A stretch of DNA of 64,000 nucleotides from CALBPI01 sp039821605 (GTDB lineage: Bacteria; Pseudomonadota; Gammaproteobacteria; Steroidobacterales; Woeseiaceae), in contig JBCBNV010000004.1 in assembly GCA_039821605.1 (NCBI GenBank), positions 248,001 through 312,000 on the forward strand, read 5' to 3'. This document shows positions 1 to 8,780 of the stretch, one piece after another. The notes under the pieces are model-generated. The model was not told the origin of the DNA and made no database searches. It saw nothing but the letters and a program-made list of their open reading frames with translations. Made by a program: the position numbers and the translations under genes. How positions within the stretch are numbered: the first letter of the stretch is position 1; each line of letters begins with the position of its first letter.

Positions 1-2598
1 GCGCAACAACCCATCGAGGAGGTCGTCGTCACGGCCACCAAGCGCGAGGCCAGCACGCAGGACATCCCCGTCGCCGTGCAGGCGCTTGGTGCCGAGGCAC
101 TCGAGGAGCAGAATGTGCAGACGTTCGCGGACTACGTGAAGTTCCTGCCCAGTGTGAACCAGGGCGGTCGCGGTCCGGGCCAGAACGAGATCTACATTCG
201 CGGTGCGGCCGTCGACGCGATCAACATCACGGTGGCCGAGTCGCAGGGCTCAGCGCCCAACGTCGCGCTCTACCTCGACGAACAACCCGTCACCGCCGGC
301 GGCCGCAACCTGGATGTCTACGTGACCGACATGGAACGCATCGAGGTGCTGCCCGGCCCGCAGGGCACGCTCTACGGCGCAAGCTCCATGGCCGGCACGG
401 TCCGGCTGATCACAGCCAAACCCAAGCTCGACACCTTCGAGGCGAGCTTCAACGGCAGCTGGTCGGCCACCGCGGACGGCGACGACAGCAACTCGGCCGA
501 ACTCATGATCAATGTGCCGATCATCGAGGGCAAACTGGCCGGCCGCGTGGCGATGTTCAACGATAACCAGGGCGGCTACATCGACAACGTCGAGGGCAAC
601 TTCACGGCCGACCCGGCCTTGAACCCGACCTTCCCCGGTGATTCCGTGACCTACGCCGCGGGCACGGTGTTCGCGAACGGCGATGTGGTCGGTCCCGGCG
701 GACTGACCGTACCTGTTGTCAAGGAGACGGCAAACAACGGCCGACTTGTCGAGGACAACTTCAACGACGCGACCTACAGCGGCGTGCGCCTCGGGCTCAA
801 GTACAACGTCGACGACAACTGGCAGGTGTTGCTGCAGCACTCACGACAGCGCCTCAAGACCGAGGGCGTGTTCGACTACGACCCCGATGTCGGCGACCTC
901 GACGTGACCCGCTTCACCGAGGATTCGCTCGAAGACGAGTTCAGCCAGACGGCCTGGACGATCGACGGCCGAATCGGCGCGCTCGACGTGCTCTACACGG
1001 GCGCGTTCCTCGACCGCGAAGTATTAGCCAACATCGACTACACCGGTTACACGAACATCGGTGCCTTCATCTCGGGTTACCAGTGCGAATATCTCGTGGG
1101 TAGCTTCTACACGGGGCTCACGACACCAACAACGACGTACACGTTTGACCCGACGATCAGCGGCAACCCCAACGTCATCGAATGTGGCACGCCCGCGAAT
1201 GCGGCACGTATCGACAACGAGATGACGCGATGGACCCATGAGTTCCGCGTCAGCTCGGACTTCGACGGGCCGGTTCAGTTTCAGGCCGGCGTGTTCTACG
1301 AGGACTTCGAGATCCTTCACGTGGGTGACTTCAACTACCTCGCACCCGCAGAGGCCGGATTCTCGCCCATCGACATTCGCACGGCCTCACAGTTCGACAA
1401 CTCCACGGCCAACGCGCGCGGTCTTGTTACGGGCGCTACACAGTTCCGCAACGACAACACGCGAACCGAAGAGCAGATCGCGCTGTTCGGTGAAGCGACC
1501 TGGTACATCAGTGACACGTTCAGCGTTGGTATGGGCGCGCGCTACTACGACCTCGAATACAGCTACAAGGGCTACGGCGCGTGGCGCTACGGCAACCGGC
1601 CTCTGTTCGTCGACGACGCGGATCCGAGCAACGACATCCGCCCGACCGTCACGGGCGGTCGCGAGTACGAAGTCAACTTCGCCGAGCTCGAGCCCATAAC
1701 GGTCGACGATACGATTCTGAAGTTCACGGCCTCGTGGACACCTGATGACAACAGCCTGTTCTACGCGACCTGGTCCGAGGGCTACCGGCCACCGGGCTTC
1801 AACCGCGCCGCGGCGCGTGAAGGCGGTCAGTTCGACGCGAATGCCAACAACACGCGGGACGACGGCACCAACTGCGGCAGCGAGGTCGCCATCGACTCCA
1901 ACGCGTCGGGCTTCCCCGGTTACTGCCTGCCCTATGTCTTCGAGTCGGACACGCTCGAGAACATCGAGCTTGGTTGGAAGACGAGCCTCATGGGTGGGCA
2001 GCTGCAGTTCAACGGTTCGATCTACCGCATTGAATGGAACGACATCCAGGTCTCGCAATTCGACTCGCAGAACATCTCGATCCTGACCATCGTCGACAAC
2101 GGCGGTGATGCCGAGATACTGGGCATCGAGGCCGACGTGATCTGGGCCGCCACCGACAACCTGACGATCTACGGCGCGGCGTCTTACAACGACACCGAGC
2201 TCGTGCGTGTCGACCCGGCCTTTGACATTGTCGTTGCCGATGAGGGTACGGCGCTGCCGCTGACGCCCGAAGTGCAGACCAGCGTCCGCGGCCGCTACGA
2301 GTGGGAACTCAACCCGAACATGGGTGCGCACTGGCAGCTGGGTGTGAAGTACGCGGGCGAGGCCATCAACTCGCTTGTCGATACGCCCGCGGAGCCCAAT
2401 ACCGAGCAGGACCCCTACACGATCGTCGACGCGTCGATCGGGGTCGTGAACTACGAGAACAACTGGGGTGCGGAGCTGTTCATCAGCAACCTGACCGATG
2501 AGCGGGCGCAGCTGCACATCAACCGCCAGGACTTCTTCGAGCGCACGACCACGAACCGACCGCGCACGATTGGTCTGCGCATCAGTTACGATTTCTGA
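1..2598 (+). CDS. TonB-dependent receptor, 5' end outside window
   Basis: Outer-membrane transporter that takes up a scarce ligand with energy relayed by TonB/ExbBD. The frame is already open at base 1, so the start and signal peptide lie upstream; 865 residues are visible. It opens with IEEVVVTATKREAS, a typical entry into the plug domain, then shows plug motifs (YIRG near residue 66, GPQGTLYGASSMAGTVR near 119). A long barrel follows and ends in RISYDF, with the terminal phenylalanine usual for outer-membrane barrels. The ligand cannot be read from sequence. A TPR-sulfotransferase begins 6 bases after the stop and is probably cotranscribed. Family assignment is very secure. Confidence 0.95.
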   Translation, partial: AQQPIEEVVVTATKREASTQDIPVAVQALGAEALEEQNVQTFADYVKFLPSVNQGGRGPGQNEIYIRGAAVDAINITVAESQGSAPNVALYLDEQPVTAGGRNLDVYVTDMERIEVLPGPQGTLYGASSMAGTVRLITAKPKLDTFEASFNGSWSATADGDDSNSAELMINVPIIEGKLAGRVAMFNDNQGGYIDNVEGNFTADPALNPTFPGDSVTYAAGTVFANGDVVGPGGLTVPVVKETANNGRLVEDNFNDATYSGVRLGLKYNVDDNWQVLLQHSRQRLKTEGVFDYDPDVGDLDVTRFTEDSLEDEFSQTAWTIDGRIGALDVLYTGAFLDREVLANIDYTGYTNIGAFISGYQCEYLVGSFYTGLTTPTTTYTFDPTISGNPNVIECGTPANAARIDNEMTRWTHEFRVSSDFDGPVQFQAGVFYEDFEILHVGDFNYLAPAEAGFSPIDIRTASQFDNSTANARGLVTGATQFRNDNTRTEEQIALFGEATWYISDTFSVGMGARYYDLEYSYKGYGAWRYGNRPLFVDDADPSNDIRPTVTGGREYEVNFAELEPITVDDTILKFTASWTPDDNSLFYATWSEGYRPPGFNRAAAREGGQFDANANNTRDDGTNCGSEVAIDSNASGFPGYCLPYVFESDTLENIELGWKTSLMGGQLQFNGSIYRIEWNDIQVSQFDSQNISILTIVDNGGDAEILGIEADVIWAATDNLTIYGAASYNDTELVRVDPAFDIVVADEGTALPLTPEVQTSVRGRYEWELNPNMGAHWQLGVKYAGEAINSLVDTPAEPNTEQDPYTIVDASIGVVNYENNWGAELFISNLTDERAQLHINRQDFFERTTTNRPRTIGLRISYDF

Positions 2599-2604
2599 CG
2601 CGCC

Positions 2605-4653
2605 GTGACCGGGGCTGTGGCGAGTGCACCGCGAAACGGCGTCGGTAAGACGACGCTGGCGCGTGCGCAGTCGCTGCTTAAGGCCGGCGCCCTGGAGGAG
2701 GCGCGGCGGCTCGCTGTCGAACTCACCTCGCGCAATGCCGATGATGCCGAAGCGCTGTATGTGCGCGCGGTCTGCGAGCGCTTCGCCGATGACATCGATG
2801 CGGCGCTGGCAACGCTCGCGCACCTGCGCGACGTGCGACCCGGCTACGGCCGCGCCTGGCAGGAGACGGGCCATTGCCTGCGCACGCGCAACGATGCTGC
2901 GGGCGCACTCGCGGCGTTCCGCGAGGCCGTCGCCAGGAACGACTCGCTGATTGCCAGCTGGATGGCCATTGTCGAGCTTGCCGAGACGCTGTTCAAACAC
3001 CGGTTGGCGGCCGAAGCGCGCGAGCGGCACGCTCGGCTCGCCGCGTTGCCGCCCGAGTTGCTGAGCGTACGCAACATGACCGCGGAGGGTCGGTTGCTCA
3101 AGGCCGAGCAACTCTGCCGGGCGTACCTGAAGCAGCATCCGCAGCACGTAGAAGGCATGCGATTACTCGCAGACCTCGGGGTGCGCAGCGGCGTTCTCGA
3201 CGACGCGGAATTCCTGCTCGAGAGCGCCGTGGCGTTCGAGCCCGACAACGTGCTTGCGCGCCACGATTACATGAACGTGCTCTACCGGCGCCAGAAGTAC
3301 GCCGAGGCCCTCGAGCAGGCGCGGCTGCTGCGTGAGGCCGCGCCCGGCAACGAGGCGTTCGAAATCGCTTACGCGAACCAGAGCGTCGCTGTCGGCAACT
3401 ACGACGAGGCGCTCGAGATCTACGATGCGGCGCTGGCCGCACACCCCGAACATGCAATGCTGCACCTGTTGCGCGGCCATGCGCTCAAGACGACGGGGTG
3501 TACGGACGAGGCCATTGGGGCCTACCGCGGCGCCTACGCTGCGCGGCCCGAATTTGGCGATGCATACTGGAGCCTCGCCAACCTCAAGACCTACCGGTTC
3601 GAGAGCAAAGAGATCGCCGCGATGCGACGGCACGAAACAGACGCGGGGACGCCGCTGACGGACCGCATCCACCTCAATTTCGCGTTGGGCAAAGCGCTCG
3701 AAGATGTGCAGGACTTCGAGGCTGCGTTCGCGCACTACGAGCGCGGCAACCGCCAGCAGCGCAATGTGCTCGAGTACGACGCGGCGCGCATGACCGAGCG
3801 TCTTGCACTGCAGCGTGAACACGGCACAGCTGAATTGTTCGCGCGCCGTGCGGGTTCGGGCTGCGCCGCGTCCGACCCGATCTTTATCGTCGGCCTGCCG
3901 CGCGCGGGCTCGACGCTGCTCGAGCAAATTCTCGCATCGCATTCGCAAGTCGACGGCACCTTCGAGCTGCCCAATATCGCCGCATTGGCGCACCGGCTCG
4001 ACGGCCGTCGTCGCACCGACGCGGCGCCGCGCTATCCGGCGCGACTGCACGAGCTTACCGCCGAGCAGCTGACCCGTTTCGGCGAGGCATTCATCGACGA
4101 CACGCGCGTGCACCGCCAGGGCTCGCCGCGGTTTACCGACAAGATGCCTAACAATTTCCGCCACATCGCGCTGATTCGGCTCATTCTGCCCAACGCGAAG
4201 ATCATCAACGCTCGCCGCCACCCGATGGCCTGCTGCTTCTCGGGCTTCAAGCAGCTTTTTGCATCCGGGCAGGAGTTCACTTACGGCCTGCACGAGATTG
4301 GTCGTTACTACCGCGACTACGTGGCGCTCATGGACCACTGGGACCTTGTGCTGCCGGGCGCCGTATTGCGCGTCCAGTACGAGGACCTGGTCGAGGACAC
4401 CGAGACCCAGGTGCGGCGGTTGCTGGAATTCTGCGGGCTTCAGTTCGAGCAGAACTGTGTCGAGTTTTACCGCAGCAAACGCTCGGTGCGAACGCCCAGC
4501 GCGGAACAGGTGCGCCAGCCGATCTACAAGAGCGGGCTCGCGCAATGGCGCCATTTCGAACCCTGGCTGGACCCGCTGAAGGCGGCGCTCGGCGACAACG
4601 TGCTCGCACGCTACCCACTGGATGACCATGGCAGAACAACAGGCTACCGGTGA
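2605..4653 (+). CDS. TPR-repeat sulfotransferase
   Basis: Predicted to transfer sulfate from PAPS to an unknown acceptor. About 400 N-terminal residues consist of helical tetratricopeptide repeats with regular A/L/Y spacing (residues about 15-370). A sulfotransferase domain follows: the PAPS 5'-phosphosulfate loop reads FIVGLPRAGSTLLEQIL near residue 430, and a later INARRHPMACCFSGFKQ segment near 533 fits the 3'-phosphate site. The start is GTG, 6 bases after the receptor stop, with no strong ribosome site, so coupled translation is likely. The TPR part probably selects a protein or peptide acceptor; this is inference. No signal peptide is seen, so it should be cytoplasmic. Confidence 0.9.
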   Translation: MTGAVASAPRNGVGKTTLARAQSLLKAGALEEARRLAVELTSRNADDAEALYVRAVCERFADDIDAALATLAHLRDVRPGYGRAWQETGHCLRTRNDAAGALAAFREAVARNDSLIASWMAIVELAETLFKHRLAAEARERHARLAALPPELLSVRNMTAEGRLLKAEQLCRAYLKQHPQHVEGMRLLADLGVRSGVLDDAEFLLESAVAFEPDNVLARHDYMNVLYRRQKYAEALEQARLLREAAPGNEAFEIAYANQSVAVGNYDEALEIYDAALAAHPEHAMLHLLRGHALKTTGCTDEAIGAYRGAYAARPEFGDAYWSLANLKTYRFESKEIAAMRRHETDAGTPLTDRIHLNFALGKALEDVQDFEAAFAHYERGNRQQRNVLEYDAARMTERLALQREHGTAELFARRAGSGCAASDPIFIVGLPRAGSTLLEQILASHSQVDGTFELPNIAALAHRLDGRRRTDAAPRYPARLHELTAEQLTRFGEAFIDDTRVHRQGSPRFTDKMPNNFRHIALIRLILPNAKIINARRHPMACCFSGFKQLFASGQEFTYGLHEIGRYYRDYVALMDHWDLVLPGAVLRVQYEDLVEDTETQVRRLLEFCGLQFEQNCVEFYRSKRSVRTPSAEQVRQPIYKSGLAQWRHFEPWLDPLKAALGDNVLARYPLDDHGRTTGYR

Positions 4654-6202
4654 CTTCGAGATCGGCGGTGAGACACCGCCCGAGGTCGATCACGAGATCG
4701 GCGAACACAACGTCCAGCGCTTTGGCCTGGACTTCCACAACCCCGTGTTCGTCGTGTCGGCCCTGCTGGCCGTGCTAACTGTCGTGGGCACCCTGTTGTT
4801 CCGCGAGCCTGCCGCGGCGCTGTTCCAGTCGTTGCGCGGGTGGACCATGGTCGGGTTCGACTGGTTTTTTATGCTGGCGGTGAATCTGTTCCTGCTGTTT
4901 CTCGTCGTGCTGGCGCTGTCCCCGCTGGGTCGCGTGCGCCTGGGCGGCGAGACGGCGCGGCCGAATTACAACTATGGTGGATGGCTCTCGATGTTGTTTG
5001 CGGCGGGCGTGGGCATCGGTCTCATGTTCTTCGGGCCGCTGGAGCCGCTCACGCACACGCTGACGCCGCCACTCGGCATCGACCCGGCGGACGTAGAGAC
5101 GGCACGCTCCGCGGGCATGGCTGCGGTCATCTTCCACTGGGGCCTGCATGCCTGGGCGATCTACGCCGTGGTCGGTCTGTCACTGGCATTCTTCTGCTAC
5201 AACTACAAAATGCCGCTGACGTTGCGCTCGGCCTTCTTCCCCGTATTCGGCAATGCCGTGTGGGGCCCCATCGGGCACATCATCGACATCGTCGCGGTTC
5301 TGGCCACGCTGTTCGGTCTCGCCGTCTCGCTGGCCTACGGCGCGGGGCAGATCGCCGGCGGGCTGAACTACCTGTTTGACGTGCCCGCGGGCAGCACCAC
5401 ACAGGTGTTGCTCATTTTCGCGATCATCGCCATCGCCCTCGTGTCCGTCGTTGCGGGGCTCGACAAGGGCGTCAAACGCCTGAGCGAGATCAACATGGGT
5501 GTAGCCGTGTTGCTATGGGTGTTCGTCGTCGTGGCCGGCCCGACCGCGGTCTTGCTGGCGCAGATTCCGACCACGGTCGGCGACTACCTGTCCTGGCTGC
5601 CCGCGCTCAGCGACTTCGTCGGTCGCGAGGACACGGCCTTCTGGCGCGACTGGTCCGTGTTCTACATGGCCTGGTGGGTGTCCTGGTCGCCCTTCGTGGG
5701 CATGTTCATCGCGCGTATCAGCTACGGGCGCACCGTGCGCGAGTTCATCGCTTGGGTACTCATCGCGCCGACGATCATCGCCGTCCTGTGGATGAGTGTG
5801 TTTGGTGGCACGTCGCTGGAGCAGCTGTTCGGGCAGGGCTACGAGGGCGTCGCCAACGCCGTGCCTGAGCTCGCGCTGTTTCGCATGCTCGAGTTGCTGC
5901 CCTGGACTGCCATCGCCTCGACAGTCAGTGTGTTCCTCATCGCGATCTTCTTCATCACGTCGGCGGACTCGGGCTCGCTCGTCATGGACATCATCACGGC
6001 GGGCGGCAAGATCGATGCGCCGGTCGCGCAGCGCGTGTTCTGGTGCGTGCTTGCGGGCGCCGTGGCCATCGCGCTCATGCTGGGCGGCGGCATGGCGTCG
6101 TTGCAGGCGCTCACGATTTCCGTCGGGCTGCCGCTGACCGTGATCCTGCTGATCATGTGCGTGGGACTGGTGCGCGGCTTGCTCGGTGAGCGCGGCCGGT
6201 GA
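4628..6202 (+). CDS. BCCT-family betaine/choline/carnitine-type transporter
   Basis: Inner-membrane carrier for quaternary-ammonium osmolytes or related zwitterions, 524 residues with about 12 hydrophobic segments. The glycine-rich stretch AAGVGIGLMFFGPLEPL near residue 126 matches the Na+-coupled BetP-like type rather than the CaiT exchanger. The family signature is clear: WWVSWSPFVGMFIARISYG near residue 348, including the tryptophans that box the substrate, then GRTVREF. A hydrophilic acidic N-terminus precedes the first helix. The start at 4628 (or ATG 4622) lies inside the sulfotransferase gene, so translation is coupled. The substrate (betaine, choline, ectoine, DMSP) is not determined. 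Confidence 0.93.
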   Translation: MAEQQATGDFEIGGETPPEVDHEIGEHNVQRFGLDFHNPVFVVSALLAVLTVVGTLLFREPAAALFQSLRGWTMVGFDWFFMLAVNLFLLFLVVLALSPLGRVRLGGETARPNYNYGGWLSMLFAAGVGIGLMFFGPLEPLTHTLTPPLGIDPADVETARSAGMAAVIFHWGLHAWAIYAVVGLSLAFFCYNYKMPLTLRSAFFPVFGNAVWGPIGHIIDIVAVLATLFGLAVSLAYGAGQIAGGLNYLFDVPAGSTTQVLLIFAIIAIALVSVVAGLDKGVKRLSEINMGVAVLLWVFVVVAGPTAVLLAQIPTTVGDYLSWLPALSDFVGREDTAFWRDWSVFYMAWWVSWSPFVGMFIARISYGRTVREFIAWVLIAPTIIAVLWMSVFGGTSLEQLFGQGYEGVANAVPELALFRMLELLPWTAIASTVSVFLIAIFFITSADSGSLVMDIITAGGKIDAPVAQRVFWCVLAGAVAIALMLGGGMASLQALTISVGLPLTVILLIMCVGLVRGLLGERGR

Positions 6203-6344
6203 CGCACGTTCGGTGAGCCAACCCGATCGACGCGAGGCAAGACGCGTGGCGCCGCTCGCAGGGATGTAGCTGCAGACTCGTTGACCCAGGTCTCCGGCTG
6301 GCGCCGGTTCCGGCCGCGCGCTAATCTCATAGCCGGGGGCGACG

Positions 6345-7187
6345 ATGACGGACGAGATTCACGACCCGGAAACCATGCCGTTCGTGGCGCCATGCCGGAC
6401 CATCGCGCCAGCGGCGCCGTTCCGCTGGCTCAGGCTGGGCTACGCCGACTTCCGGCGCGCGCTGCCTCAGAGTCTGGGCTATGGCGTATTCATGGCCGCG
6501 ACGATCGCGCTGGTGTGCTGGCTGGCCTGGACCTACGGCAGTTTCTGGTTCCTGTTCGCCATGGTGGGCGGCTTTATCTTCCTGGCGCCGCTGACCTGCA
6601 TCGGGCTCTACGCGCTCAGCGCGCAGCTCGAACGCGGCCAGCCGCCGTCACTCAAGCGTGCGCTGCGTGCGGGCCTGAAGCGGCACATCGGCAACGAGCT
6701 GACCTTTGCGTTGGTGTTGCTCATTATCTTCCTGGTCTGGGCGCGCGCGGGCGCCGCGGTGTCGATCTTCTTCCCTGTGGAAGCAAACCCGTCATTGCGC
6801 GATTTGGCGACCTACCTCGGCATTGGCACTGCGGTCGGAGCGATCTTTGCGGTTATCACGTTTTCAGCGAGTGCCTTCGCGCTGCCTATGCTGCTCCACC
6901 GCCGCGTCGACGCGGTTACCGGCGTGGTGACTTCGATCAACGCCGTGCTGCGCAATAAGCTGCCCATGATGATCTGGCTCGGCATCGTTGTGGTGGGCGT
7001 GTTGCTGGGTGCGGCAACCTTGTTTGCCGGGCTCGTGGTGATTCTGCCCGTGATCGGGCACGCGGCCTGGCACGGTTATCTCGAGACCATCGACGCAAGC
7101 GCATTTCCGCGCCATGAGACCGGGATCACAGCGGTGCCCCGCGGCAAGGCCGGGGGCTCAGACGCTCAGTCGTCGAGCGTGTCGTAG
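6345..7187 (+). CDS. DUF2189 integral membrane protein
   Basis: Polytopic inner-membrane protein of unknown function, 280 residues. The N-terminal segment FRWLRLGYADFRRALPQSL followed by alternating hydrophobic helices and short basic loops (about six membrane spans) is the DUF2189 pattern. In other proteobacteria this family is sometimes placed near cytochrome oxidase genes; no such neighbour is present here. ATG follows a good purine-rich site (GGGGGCGACG). Its 3' end overlaps the convergent DUF3108 gene by 22 bases. The 142 bases upstream, after the BCCT gene, show no other feature beyond a TAATCT-like -10 near 6322. Confidence 0.8.
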   Translation: MTDEIHDPETMPFVAPCRTIAPAAPFRWLRLGYADFRRALPQSLGYGVFMAATIALVCWLAWTYGSFWFLFAMVGGFIFLAPLTCIGLYALSAQLERGQPPSLKRALRAGLKRHIGNELTFALVLLIIFLVWARAGAAVSIFFPVEANPSLRDLATYLGIGTAVGAIFAVITFSASAFALPMLLHRRVDAVTGVVTSINAVLRNKLPMMIWLGIVVVGVLLGAATLFAGLVVILPVIGHAAWHGYLETIDASAFPRHETGITAVPRGKAGGSDAQSSSVS

Positions 7188-7981
7188 CCGCGCAGCGTGG
7201 CACGCACCTTGAGGTCGTCGCGCCGGTACTGCTCGATGAGCACAGGCAGGTAGTCGAGCTCGGGGGCCAGCCAGAGCAAGGTGCGCCGCGAAGAACCCTG
7301 CTTCTGGTGCTGCACACCAATCGTGTCGAAGGTGCCGGCGCGCGTCTTGATGGCGCGCTCACCGATGGGTGTGATGTCGAGCGTATCGGACTCGTCGCCG
7401 TCGAACAGGATGTAGCGCGTGCGCACATCCGTGTTGTCATTCGTGGGCGCGTCGAGCGCGTCGATACCGCCCCGTGCAAGATCCGCCATAAGCCGGTACT
7501 GGATGGCGAGGCGATCGAACATGGGTTCATCGAGTGCGACGTCGACGGACGTGTTGGTGCCGTCCTCGAACAGCGAGCCCGTCACGCGCCCGTCATCCCA
7601 GTCGAAGTCGAGGTTTGCGCCGCTGTCCTGGCGCAACGTATTGCGGGCTTCGTAATGCAGCGGCAGCAGGCCGCGACCGAAATCGCCGAAGCGTGACAGC
7701 TCACGGACCTTGCCGCGCGCGAACAGCCCCGCGAAGCCCGTGGCCTCGACCACGTGCAGCGCTTCGAAATCACCGCCACGACGCTCCAGCCGTGTCGTGA
7801 GTCGTCCGCTGACGCCACTGACCTTGACCTTGTATTCCGCGGCGTGCGGCGTCAGCCCAATAGGGACATCCACGGGCGCGGCCGCGCTCGCACCGGGCGC
7901 ATCATTGGCCGTCAGGCTGGCACTGGCCAGCCAGGCGGCTGCTACGAGGAAGATTCTGATTTTGATAGACATGATTCGCAT
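7166..7981 (-). CDS. DUF3108 exported protein
   Basis: Exported protein of unknown function, 271 residues. A hydrophobic N-terminal segment (IRIFLVAAAWLASASL) acts as signal peptide; the remainder is beta-rich with the DUF3108 pattern (AEYKVKVSGVSGRLTTRLE early, then repeated strand blocks and WLAPELDYLPVLIEQYR near the end). Two in-frame ATGs, 7981 and 7972, are possible starts. Both lie inside the 3' end of the upstream acyltransferase gene, so the two are probably translated in sequence. Pairing with an envelope lipid acyltransferase suggests an envelope role, but that is inference. Confidence 0.82.
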   Translation of the reverse strand: MRIMSIKIRIFLVAAAWLASASLTANDAPGASAAAPVDVPIGLTPHAAEYKVKVSGVSGRLTTRLERRGGDFEALHVVEATGFAGLFARGKVRELSRFGDFGRGLLPLHYEARNTLRQDSGANLDFDWDDGRVTGSLFEDGTNTSVDVALDEPMFDRLAIQYRLMADLARGGIDALDAPTNDNTDVRTRYILFDGDESDTLDITPIGERAIKTRAGTFDTIGVQHQKQGSSRRTLLWLAPELDYLPVLIEQYRRDDLKVRATLRGYDTLDD

Positions 7982-8691
7982 TCTGCCATCAGCGACATGA
8001 CGGCTTCCTGAACGGAACGCCGTTTGGTCTCAATATCGTCCAGCGCGACGTCGCGACCGATTTCGATCGGGGCGCCGACGCCCACAACCACCCGCGCGAA
8101 CGGTTTGGGGATCATGAACCGGTCCCAGCGGCTGAGGTACCAGGCGCGATCCGCCGCCGCTGCGAGCGGCACGATCGGAGTCCCGCCGATGCGCGCCATC
8201 ATCACGGCGCCCGCCTTGAACTCGTACTGGGGCCCTCTGGGTCCGTCTGCCGTCGTTACGATCGAGTAGCCCCGGCGCATCATCTGTTGCATGTCGCGCA
8301 TGGCCAGCGTGCCGCTCTTGTTGGCCGAACCGCGGATGACTTCGGCGCCCCAGGCCCGCGCGATGCGCTCAGGCACGTCGCCGTCGACGGAGCCCGAAAC
8401 CAGAAAGCAGGCCCGGAAGCCGCGTCGGATCCAGCGCCTGATCGTCGTGGAGCAGAGCACGTGATGCTGGTGCCAGTAGCAGGGGGCGATGGGTGTGTCG
8501 CGAGCGACTATGCCATCGACCTGGTCGGCGCCCGGGCCCGGTACATAACGGTAAGTCAGGGTCAGCAGGCCGATGATGCCGCGCATGATGGGCATCCCGA
8601 GCGCGAAGTAGAGCCTGCGGCCCAGCGTGAGCTGGCGCTGCGAGGCGCTGCTGCGGCGCGACTCGACACTGTCTGGGTCTTTCTGGCTCAT
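7942..8691 (-). CDS. DUF374-type lysophospholipid/KDO acyltransferase-like protein
   Basis: Predicted membrane-associated acyltransferase of the LPLAT superfamily, DUF374 branch, 249 residues. The N-terminal region holds a hydrophobic segment (GMPIMRGIIGLLTLTYRYV). The core shows CYWHQHHVLC, the acceptor/catalytic area of this branch, then SGSVDGDVPERIARAWGAEVIRG and a TADGPRGPQYEFKAGAVMMA block near residue 150 that is characteristic of DUF374. Likely substrate is a lipid A or glycerophospholipid precursor; exact chemistry is unknown. It is divergent from the P450 operon across 89 bases and overlaps the DUF3108 gene downstream. Confidence 0.8.
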   Translation of the reverse strand: MSQKDPDSVESRRSSASQRQLTLGRRLYFALGMPIMRGIIGLLTLTYRYVPGPGADQVDGIVARDTPIAPCYWHQHHVLCSTTIRRWIRRGFRACFLVSGSVDGDVPERIARAWGAEVIRGSANKSGTLAMRDMQQMMRRGYSIVTTADGPRGPQYEFKAGAVMMARIGGTPIVPLAAAADRAWYLSRWDRFMIPKPFARVVVGVGAPIEIGRDVALDDIETKRRSVQEAVMSLMAECESCLSKSESSS

Positions 8692-8780
8692 GGGGCTTCG
8701 ACGCTATTGTGACCGCGACGGTTCCTGCATTGGGGCACGCATTGTAGACTGCGCTGTTTCGCAGACGGCAACCGTCACCT

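Noticed and set aside
1387..3147. 586-codon minus-strand frame across the TonB receptor and sulfotransferase genes
   Set aside because: It is antisense to two well-supported genes, arginine- and histidine-rich, and has no recognisable domain; a usual product of high-GC coding sequence.
3163..4629. 488-codon minus-strand frame opposite the sulfotransferase gene
   Set aside because: It is antisense to the PAPS-binding motifs on the plus strand; no domain is seen.
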